Under the pieces are notes generated by a model, which was not told where the DNA came from, did not search any database, and was given only the letters and a program-made list of their open reading frames with translations. Shown in pieces: positions 1-5,747 of a stretch of DNA of 11,984 bases (its first letter is position 1; each line of letters starts with the position of its first letter). The position numbers and the translations under genes were made by a program. This DNA is from Candidatus Zixiibacteriota bacterium (GTDB lineage: Bacteria; Zixibacteria; MSB-5A5; CAIYYT01), in NCBI GenBank assembly GCA_026397575.1, contig JAPLUP010000247.1, positions 1 through 11,984 on the forward strand, read 5' to 3'.

Positions 1-632
1 AGGGCGGCTTCCTCAAATCCGGCATTGGCGCCTGACGACTTGACAACTATAGCGTCACGTACGTTGCCGTTCTTGTCGACCAGCACCTTCACGTGCACGG
101 TGCCTTCGATCTGAGCCTTTTGAGCCATTGGGGGATAAACCGGCAAAGGAAGTGAAATAGCCGCCGGCAGTTCCTCGAAAGCGACAAATTCGTCCGCCTG
201 CGGAAGATATTCCTCAAGCGGAATGTCAACTTTGATGTTGCCGCCGCCTTCGCCTTCGGTGATCGCCGGAGCGGTCATCTCCGCAAGCTGTTCTTGCGAC
301 ACAACCACGTAATCCTCGGTGACTTCCTCATCCGGAACCGCTTCCGGAAGCGAAAACTTGGGAGCCGCAATTTCCTGAGTCACCTTCACCTGCTGCTGTT
401 TGGCCGCCAATGATGGAGGCGGACCGAGCTGAGAGATGTCACGAATGACGAGAGTAGGAGCGTTAGCCCCTTCCTGTCCCGCGATCATGCGAATCACACC
501 GACTAACAGGAATATAAACAGCCAGGACGCCACAACGAGTATGGTCGCGTTGCGGAAGTTGCGCTGATATGACCGTTTTAGCTCAATGGCGCCGATCGGT
601 GACCACTTAACCGAATGACTCACTGTTGTCAT
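1..632 (-). CDS. tonB: TonB family energy-transducing protein, C-terminus cut by window edge
   Basis: TonB spans the periplasm and passes proton-motive energy from ExbB/ExbD to outer-membrane receptors. About 210 codons are present. A cytoplasmic N-terminus of about 28 residues rich in Lys/Arg precedes one membrane segment at about residues 29-50. A periplasmic spacer with many Pro and Glu residues follows. From about residue 155 the start of a TonB C-terminal domain is visible: a P-x-YPPMA element, then IEGTVHVKVLVDKNGNV, then SSG and FEEAAL. The rest lies beyond the left edge. The ATG is 2 nt after the stop of the upstream exbD and 8 nt downstream of a strong AGGAGGT that is formed by the last sense codons of that exbD, so translation is probably coupled. 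The spacer is less proline-rich than in enterobacterial TonB. Family assignment is firm; the receptor served is unknown. Confidence 0.88.
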   Translation of the reverse strand, partial: MTTVSHSVKWSPIGAIELKRSYQRNFRNATILVVASWLFIFLLVGVIRMIAGQEGANAPTLVIRDISQLGPPPSLAAKQQQVKVTQEIAAPKFSLPEAVPDEEVTEDYVVVSQEQLAEMTAPAITEGEGGGNIKVDIPLEEYLPQADEFVAFEELPAAISLPLPVYPPMAQKAQIEGTVHVKVLVDKNGNVRDAIVVKSSGANAGFEEAA

Positions 633-634
633 GG

Positions 635-1252
635 CTACATACCTCCTGCGCTAAGGCCTAATACTTTCGCAAACAGCTTGTCATCCCGGTCCTCCCATTT
701 ACGCAAGGCATAGCGGAAGCTGAATGTTTTCTCCTCGGGATTCTGAGCAATATAGGCTTTGACATACTCCTGATTGTTTCGCAACAGCGCCTCCACTACC
801 TCCGTCTCGTCCAACAGATCAACCATCTTAGAGTATTTTGCTTCGGGATGAATGATGAACAATGTGCTCAGCTTGGGGCGATCCCAATTGTATTTAGTGA
901 AAAGATCCCGCAATGAATCGGCAGGAATCTTCCACGGGATGCTCATGTCAGACTTCGTTCTCAGCTCGCTACCGATCTGATAATAGAAGTCTCCGCTCTT
1001 TTCCACCCACACGTTCAGAAGATTGCTCTTCTTGACTTTAATTGGTGGAGTTGAATCGTTCTCCGTCTTCGGCGGCAGGTTGATTTCCATCGCCTGCGGG
1101 GCAGCGAAAATCGTCGTCACCATGTAGAAGATCAGCAGCAGGAAGGCGATATCGACCATGGGGGTCATGTCGATACGAATACCGAGGCGCCGTTTGGGGC
1201 GACGCAAACCCTTCTTGCCGGTACTCTTTTGTCGTTCTTGTATATCAGCCAC
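635..1252 (-). CDS. exbD: ExbD/TolR-family biopolymer transport protein, long form (205 aa)
   Basis: ExbD is the proton-motor partner of ExbB. It has a short basic N-terminus, one membrane helix at about residues 29-49, and a periplasmic domain. The signature IDMTPMVDIAFLLLIFYM is present, with Asp34 at the position of the conserved, essential membrane Asp of ExbD/TolR. At 205 residues it is longer than the usual 130-150. The extra length is a segment around residues 75-110 and a C-terminal extension from about residue 165. The start is GTG, chosen because a strong AAGGAGGT lies 8 nt upstream and overlaps the TAA of the preceding exbD. It lies 14 nt after that paralogue and 2 nt before tonB. 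Such long ExbD versions paired with a short one are typical of FCB-type Ton operons, where the two probably form a heteromeric plug within the ExbB pentamer (inference). Confidence 0.92.
   Translation of the reverse strand: MADIQERQKSTGKKGLRRPKRRLGIRIDMTPMVDIAFLLLIFYMVTTIFAAPQAMEINLPPKTENDSTPPIKVKKSNLLNVWVEKSGDFYYQIGSELRTKSDMSIPWKIPADSLRDLFTKYNWDRPKLSTLFIIHPEAKYSKMVDLLDETEVVEALLRNNQEYVKAYIAQNPEEKTFSFRYALRKWEDRDDKLFAKVLGLSAGGM
1131..1195 (-). repeat. Copy 1 of a diverged direct repeat within the exbD pair
   Basis: About 65 bp encoding the RRLGIRIDMTPMVDIAFLLLI region of the long ExbD closely matches 1661-1725 in the short ExbD, with roughly four in five bases identical by eye. It marks an old tandem duplication in which only the membrane-helix portion stayed similar. 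It is not a mobile element. Confidence 0.6.
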
Positions 1253-1266
1253 GGACGATCACCTCC

Positions 1267-1743
1267 TTAGAGCCTTTCCGATTTCAGCTCGGTAACGATC
1301 TGAAATCGCGATAGGTACGAATCTACCATGGTTTCCATTATCTTCTCCATCGTGCCGAACTTCGCATCTTTGTCAGCCTTGATCACCACCAGCGCTCGCG
1401 GGTTTCTCCCTCGAATCTGGTTGATGATTCCGCCGACAGTGGAAGGCGAAGCCTCCTCGTATACGCGCTCCAGAGTTGATATCTTCCGGCCCTCGACTTC
1501 TTTTTCAACTCTCTCAATATAATCCACGAAAATTGAGTCGTCGGGGGTAACCGTTACGATGATTTTGTCTTTCTCAGGAAGCTGGATCTGCGAATGTGAA
1601 GAAGGCAGTCGCACCGACTTTGCCTCCGGTGGCTTGAACTGTGTGGTCGACATATAGAAAATCAGCAGTAGGAAAGCGATGTCGACCATTGGCGTCATGT
1701 CGATGCGAATGGCAAGTCGCCGTTTCTTCTTGATGTGTGCCAT
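1267..1743 (-). CDS. exbD: ExbD/TolR-family biopolymer transport protein, short form (158 aa)
   Basis: This is the second ExbD paralogue, of standard length. Residues 1-11 are strongly basic. IDMTPMVDIAFLLLIFYM follows as a single membrane helix, with Asp21 as the conserved proton-path residue. The periplasmic part ends in the usual ExbD fold with the stretch ALVVIKADKDAKFGTMEKIM (about residues 116-135), which matches the 'I+aD...y..v..ilD' element of the family. The ATG follows immediately after the TAA of exbB (TAAATG), with a GGGAGG site inside the exbB end, which indicates translational coupling. The first 30 residues and their DNA closely resemble the neighbouring long ExbD, so the two arose by duplication. 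After the helix the proteins diverge strongly. Confidence 0.93.
   Translation of the reverse strand: MAHIKKKRRLAIRIDMTPMVDIAFLLLIFYMSTTQFKPPEAKSVRLPSSHSQIQLPEKDKIIVTVTPDDSIFVDYIERVEKEVEGRKISTLERVYEEASPSTVGGIINQIRGRNPRALVVIKADKDAKFGTMEKIMETMVDSYLSRFQIVTELKSERL
1661..1725 (-). repeat. Copy 2 of the diverged direct repeat within the exbD pair
   Basis: This is the counterpart of the repeat at 1131-1195, lying in the short ExbD and encoding RRLAIRIDMTPMVDIAFLLLI. Most differences fall at third codon positions, which fits purifying selection on the helix and the proton-conducting Asp rather than recent copying. Confidence 0.6.
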
Positions 1744-2502
1744 TTAGGCAGCGCCTCCCTGCTCTTTGAAGAGCTGGATGACTTCATACACCGCTTCGTC
1801 GGTCGTGTAGTTAAACGCATCGACCTTGTTGACGAAGAAATTGTAGAAGAAAATACCAAGAATACCGGAAATCAGACCACCCGCCGTGTTGACGAGCGCT
1901 TCGGAAATACCGGTCGCCAGCGAGGTGGCGTCGATAACACCGCCGGCTGCGGAACCGGTGGCGGCGAACGCACGAATCATACCGATCGTCGTTCCCAGAA
2001 GACCGATCATCGTGGCAATTGAAGCAATCGTCGACATGGCGATCAGATTGCGCTCCAATAGCGGTCCTTCCAGCGCGTTGGCTTCTTCAATAGCCGACTG
2101 CACAAAAGAGATCTTCTTGTCGCCGTCCAGCGCCTTGTTGTCTTTCACGGTCACGAAGCGTTCGATACCGGCGCGCAGTACATTGGCAGTAGTGCCTCTC
2201 TGCTTGTCGCAGGCAGCCAGAGCGCCGTCATAATCCTTGGAGCGAAGCATCTCGATCAGACTCTTAAAGAAAACTTGTACCGAAGCGGTACCTTTTGCCA
2301 CTCGCAGCGACAGGAACCGCTCAACCACGAAGCAGAGCAACATGAACAGAACCGCTATTAGAATGACAACCAGCGGCCCACCCTGATGTACCGAGTAGGT
2401 AATCGAGCCTTTCGGTGCACTCCCCAATATCGGCCCCCAAATCACATAGCCAAGAACGATAGCCACGATCGTGATAGTTGTAATGAAAATCGATTGTTTC
2501 AC
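1744..2502 (-). CDS. exbB: MotA/TolQ/ExbB proton channel family protein
   Basis: ExbB forms the inner-membrane pentameric channel that, with ExbD, uses proton flow to energise TonB. The protein has 252 residues. Four hydrophobic segments are visible at about residues 5-25, 43-64, 153-178 and 203-226. The last three match the usual ExbB topology, with the long cytoplasmic loop between segments 2 and 3. The first is an additional N-terminal helix seen in FCB-type homologues. Family hallmarks include GLLGTTIGMIRAF (167-179) and EALVNTAGGLISGI (201-214). The start is GTG, preceded by a CGGAGGA site about 8 nt upstream. A 56-nt gap separates it from the upstream membrane-protein gene, the largest gap inside this operon. 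The downstream exbD begins directly after its stop codon. The context with two exbD and tonB favours ExbB over TolQ or MotA. Confidence 0.92.
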   Translation of the reverse strand: MKQSIFITTITIVAIVLGYVIWGPILGSAPKGSITYSVHQGGPLVVILIAVLFMLLCFVVERFLSLRVAKGTASVQVFFKSLIEMLRSKDYDGALAACDKQRGTTANVLRAGIERFVTVKDNKALDGDKKISFVQSAIEEANALEGPLLERNLIAMSTIASIATMIGLLGTTIGMIRAFAATGSAAGGVIDATSLATGISEALVNTAGGLISGILGIFFYNFFVNKVDAFNYTTDEAVYEVIQLFKEQGGAA

Positions 2503-2558
2503 CGGATCAATCCTCCGAATTTCAGTTATGGATCAAAAATCTAATTTTTCGAACTTAT

Positions 2559-3251
2559 TTAGAACTCTTTCGACTTGTTGAAATTGAGCATAAACCCGAA
2601 AAACGACATCCACAATCCGACGCTGGAGAACTGGATGAGCGTTACAATCGAGTAGTGGCCGCTTAGGTCCTGAATGCCAAGATAGGGACCAAAAGGAATG
2701 CGCTGACCGAACAGACTCAGCAGCATGATCAGCAGAAAAACCGAGAGCGGAATCATGTTGAGTTTCAAGACCTTCTTGAGCTTGGCCAGATAGGCGTCCT
2801 GCGAAGGCGCCTTGCCGTAAACGGTGAGAAGCGTCCAGACGCCGAAAGCGAGTGATAGAAAGGCCAGCAATGCCAATAAGTAGATTGACAACGGCACTAC
2901 CATTCCGCCCATCTTGGACACGTAAAACCAGAACCCGCCCATACTGAACAAGCCGGTTATGCCCAGAAAAGATTCGCTGCCATAAAGAGTCTTGACACGG
3001 AACCAAGGGAGAAATGGAGCCAAAATCATCATGACGCTGGCTACGGTGATAAAGATGCGATCTACCTTACTGATCACCGATGCGTACACAACCGAATTGC
3101 GGTAGAGCGAACCCACCTCGGCCTTAAACTGCCGGATGAAGTTCTTCCGTTCCTCGTCATTCTTCCAGAAACTCTGAGGTTTGTCTCCGAAAACTTCAAA
3201 GCCGATGTACTGGTAACGTTCGTCCGGACTAACTTGCTTTTCTTCCGCCAT
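2559..3251 (-). CDS. Unrecognised four-helix inner-membrane protein linked to the Ton operon
   Basis: I do not recognise this 230-residue protein as a named family. The N-terminal 60 residues are hydrophilic, charged and rich in aromatic residues, and contain YQYIGFEVFGDKPQSFWKN (about 13-31), which would be cytoplasmic. Four hydrophobic segments follow at about 64-84, 118-145, 164-182 and 203-223. A loop containing GSESFLGITGLFSMGG lies between helices 1 and 2, and the C-terminus is short and basic. No catalytic motif or signal peptide is evident. The ATG start has a GAGGTG site 8 nt upstream. The gene sits 21 nt after the TPR gene and 56 nt before exbB on the same strand, so it is probably co-transcribed with the TonB motor. 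An accessory or assembly role at the inner membrane is an inference from position only. Confidence 0.85.
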   Translation of the reverse strand: MAEEKQVSPDERYQYIGFEVFGDKPQSFWKNDEERKNFIRQFKAEVGSLYRNSVVYASVISKVDRIFITVASVMMILAPFLPWFRVKTLYGSESFLGITGLFSMGGFWFYVSKMGGMVVPLSIYLLALLAFLSLAFGVWTLLTVYGKAPSQDAYLAKLKKVLKLNMIPLSVFLLIMLLSLFGQRIPFGPYLGIQDLSGHYSIVTLIQFSSVGLWMSFFGFMLNFNKSKEF

Positions 3252-3272
3252 CTATTAGCACCTCATTGCTGA

Positions 3273-5084
3273 TTATTCATTGTCTTCAATGATGCCCTTG
3301 AGTGTCTCGTTTTTCGGGTCGCATTTCAACCCGCGCTTGGCCCAATCGACCGCCTGTTTTTTATGAGCATCGTCGTCGTACATGTTGTAAGCTTGACTCA
3401 TCCAGATCAGGATGTCAATCTCCTTGCAAGGATCCAGATTGAGTGACTCCATGCGCTTCCGCGCCTTCAGAAGATATTCGATGGCGTCGGCCTTGCGCAC
3501 CGGCTTATCGGTAATTGCGAAATATGCAAGCCACTTGTATGGCTGGTATCCAACCGTATCACACTGCGCCCATTTCTGCGTGACCTTCTGAGCTTCTCCC
3601 CGGTTCTTCTTCTCCACATAGTAACTGAACATGGTCTGATAGACGCTGCAAACGCTGGGATTGAGTTGCACTACCTTGTTCAGGTATTCCATGGCTTTGT
3701 CGGGCTGATCCAGCTTCATATAGCAGTTGCCCAAATTCTGATAGGTTTTGATGGCCAAGGTATCGATTGCGACCTTCTTCTCAAACCACGGAATAGCGTC
3801 CAAGTACTTCCCGAGATAATAGTATGACAGGCCGAGTTGGTCATAGAGACTCGCCGCTTCGCGAATCTGTGTGGTATCGCGCAGTTCGATTGCTTTCAAA
3901 TAGTATGGCACGGCTTTCTCAAGCAGAGTGCTGTCAGTCTGACCTTCCCGCTTGCCCTCAGAGAATAGCTGGTAGTAGGTCAGTGAGCGCTCCCTAAAAT
4001 AGTCGAAATCCTTGGTGCTCCACTGGTAGTTAGGATCACCCTTCGTGACCTTCTTTTCGTAGTCGGTGAAAGCCGCTTCAGCCTGATCGTATTGCTTCAA
4101 TCGGAACAGAGATTTTGCCTTTAGACTGTAGGCATTGGCTTTGGCATTGCCCGTCGTAATCGCTCTGTCGAGATACTGCACCGCCAGCGGGAAACCATTG
4201 ACATTGTAGTAGGCCTGCCCGAGGCGATAGTCGACGTCAAGCGTTTCTTTGCCGCCGAGCTTCAGCATGCGCTCGTACATCCAGATGGCATTCTTGAAGA
4301 AATCGGATGCCTGATTGCTCGACTCTCCCACGTCCCCATTGCCGTTGTTGGAGGCGGCAAGACCGAGAATCATGTAAATGTCCCCCGATAGTTGGTAGGC
4401 ATCTGCGTAATTGGAATCGAGGCGAATGGCAGTGCTAAGTGACTTGATGGCTTCCGCCCATTTCTGTTGGTAGTAGAGCGCTTTTCCGATTTTGTAGTGG
4501 ATGGTCACATCAGTGGAGTCAACGGCGAGCACCTCTCGGTAAAGCTGAATAGCAACCTCATAAACCTTGTTCTCGAAAGCTAGGTCGGCCCCATCGAGTT
4601 TGTATTCGAGGTTGTCCGGTTCCTCGAATTGTGCATGTCGGAATGCCAGATCGGCGTCCGTAAACTCGCCGCGCGCCATATAGTACTTGCCCATTACGTG
4701 GAAGAACAATCCTTTGCGTGTCTTACTCTTGGTTGTTCCTTCATCCAGAATTGCCTTGGCTTCCGACCACTTTTTCATCGCTACATAGGTCAAAGCCAGG
4801 AACGCTTGCGCATCCTCATGTTTGCGCTTGCGATCCAGACAATTCCGCAACTCTGTCTCCGCCTGCTCGTATTCACCTTTGAAGTAGTATGCCTTGCCGA
4901 GAACAAAATAGAGGTCGGCGAAGCTCGGGTCCTTCTCGATTCTTGCTTTGAGGAGAGTTATCGTACTATCGTACTGATGGTGTTTGATCATCGCTTCGGC
5001 GTCGGAAACGGGATCAGCATAGAGAGAGGCGCAGAGAGTGACCGCGAAGACAACCAGCAGCGACCATAGGAATCTTGATTTCAT
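3273..5084 (-). CDS. Secreted TPR-repeat protein (about 603 aa) upstream of the ExbB-ExbD-TonB genes
   Basis: This is a tetratricopeptide-repeat protein, probably periplasmic, that offers a helical scaffold for protein binding. From the ATG at 5084 it begins MKSRFLWSLLVVFAVTLCASLYADP, a typical Sec signal peptide with likely cleavage after the Ala-Ser-Leu-Tyr-Ala region. The mature part is made of degenerate 34-residue TPR units, recognisable by patterns such as ADLYFVLGKAYYFKGEYEQAE, IHYKIGKALYYQQKWAEAI and KTYQNLGNCYMKLDQPDKAM. I estimate ten or more units spread across the whole length. The reading frame stays open for 25 more codons upstream to a TTG at 5159. I prefer 5084 because it gives a clean signal peptide and has GGAG 8 nt upstream. 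Proteins of this kind often accompany TonB/ExbBD sets in FCB-type bacteria; the partner here is unknown. Confidence 0.9.
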   Translation of the reverse strand: MKSRFLWSLLVVFAVTLCASLYADPVSDAEAMIKHHQYDSTITLLKARIEKDPSFADLYFVLGKAYYFKGEYEQAETELRNCLDRKRKHEDAQAFLALTYVAMKKWSEAKAILDEGTTKSKTRKGLFFHVMGKYYMARGEFTDADLAFRHAQFEEPDNLEYKLDGADLAFENKVYEVAIQLYREVLAVDSTDVTIHYKIGKALYYQQKWAEAIKSLSTAIRLDSNYADAYQLSGDIYMILGLAASNNGNGDVGESSNQASDFFKNAIWMYERMLKLGGKETLDVDYRLGQAYYNVNGFPLAVQYLDRAITTGNAKANAYSLKAKSLFRLKQYDQAEAAFTDYEKKVTKGDPNYQWSTKDFDYFRERSLTYYQLFSEGKREGQTDSTLLEKAVPYYLKAIELRDTTQIREAASLYDQLGLSYYYLGKYLDAIPWFEKKVAIDTLAIKTYQNLGNCYMKLDQPDKAMEYLNKVVQLNPSVCSVYQTMFSYYVEKKNRGEAQKVTQKWAQCDTVGYQPYKWLAYFAITDKPVRKADAIEYLLKARKRMESLNLDPCKEIDILIWMSQAYNMYDDDAHKKQAVDWAKRGLKCDPKNETLKGIIEDNE

Positions 5085-5155
5085 TTCGTAAGCTCCAATT
5101 CGTGCCCAATAGGCGCGACCAAAGATTTTCAATATAGCCTTATTCGACTGCCGAG

Positions 5156-5353
5156 TCAAGATTTTTTGCTCTCTCGCTGTCGCGCCGTCTGCAACATCAC
5201 GAGTCGCACACCTGCATAAGCAACGATTACCAAGCCAAATGCTATGCGGTAAATCGGTTCCATAAACCCGAAATACCCGGCGATCACCAGAACGCCTACA
5301 AATAAGACGATCCCAATTGAAATATAGCTAATTGCTCGCTCTACGTTTGGCAA
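5156..5353 (-). CDS. Small two-helix membrane protein
   Basis: This short hydrophobic protein ends 71 nt before the preferred start of the TPR gene. Two membrane segments are clear: ISYISIGIVLFVGVLVIAGY and a second around YRIAFGLVIVAYAGVRLVML. They are joined by a short loop containing FGFMEP, and the tail is basic and ends in KKS. The open frame extends upstream to a TTG at 5410, which would give 84 residues. I prefer the TTG at 5353 (65 residues) because a GGAGGT lies just before it and the protein then begins directly before the first helix. The spacing of only 3 nt is short, so the start is uncertain. A TATAAA at 5379-5384 could be a -10 element for the operon, but no convincing -35 accompanies it. 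Function is unknown; it may be the first gene of the envelope operon. Confidence 0.6.
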   Translation of the reverse strand: MPNVERAISYISIGIVLFVGVLVIAGYFGFMEPIYRIAFGLVIVAYAGVRLVMLQTARQRESKKS

Positions 5354-5449
5354 TTTACCTCCAGTATCCAACCCCAACTTTATACAAACAAAGGCCTTAC
5401 TTCTTCCCAAGGAATCTGACTTTCTACAACCGACGCCGCTGAAGGCAAT

Positions 5450-5702
5450 TCACCAGTTGAAGTTATATCCAAACTTCGTGCCAACATTGGATTTTTCCGC
5501 AAACATAAACGGCAGCTGCACAACAATTTGGAGAGACGATTTCCAGTCCGGCGCTCAACAAACCGCCTGCGCGCAGAAACTGCGTTGTCCCAAACACGTC
5601 GAAACCTATGGCCATAATTATCATAGACTTATCTGTAGCGCCCTTTTTCGTTATCCCGCGAAATCTCACGCTTGGAGGCAGTTTCTGCTGCAGCCAATAC
5701 TG
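5450..5702 (-). pseudogene. Possible frameshifted remnant of an outer-membrane beta-barrel protein (C-terminal end)
   Basis: This 337-nt stretch between dinG and the small membrane protein has no convincing intact gene. Two overlapping minus-strand frames together look like the last strands of a beta-barrel protein. The first, from 5702, includes MIIMAIGFDVFGTTQFLRAG. The second, entered near 5550 after a one-base shift, reads DWKSSLQIVVQLPFMF and then NVGTKFGYNFNW, followed by TGA at 5450-5452. Alternating hydrophobic residues and a terminal aromatic residue are the usual signature recognised by the BAM machinery. No start codon with a ribosome site, and no N-terminal barrel or signal peptide, is present. 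It could also be chance coding-like sequence, or the shift could be a sequencing error in a short gene. Confidence 0.3.
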
Positions 5703-5747
5703 TTAAGTATGGGCTATCAGAACTGGTTATCCAAATCGCATTCAATG

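Noticed and set aside
2520..2545. AT-rich inverted repeat (AAAAAT-TAG-ATTTTT) before exbB as a terminator
   Set aside because: The stem has no GC pairs and is not followed by a U-tract in the transcript direction, so it is too weak to be called an intrinsic terminator.
2533..3006. 157-aa minus-strand reading frame within the four-helix protein gene
   Set aside because: It lies in another frame inside a well-supported membrane-protein gene and shows no domain, signal or ribosome site of its own.
5085..5159. Upstream TTG start of the TPR gene
   Set aside because: It would put 25 non-signal-like residues before a clean Sec signal peptide. The ATG at 5084 has GGAG at good spacing.
5379..5410. 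Promoter made of TTGGGA (5410-5405) and TATAAA (5384-5379)
   Set aside because: The spacing is 20 nt and the -35 is weak. The TATAAA alone is not enough to call a promoter.
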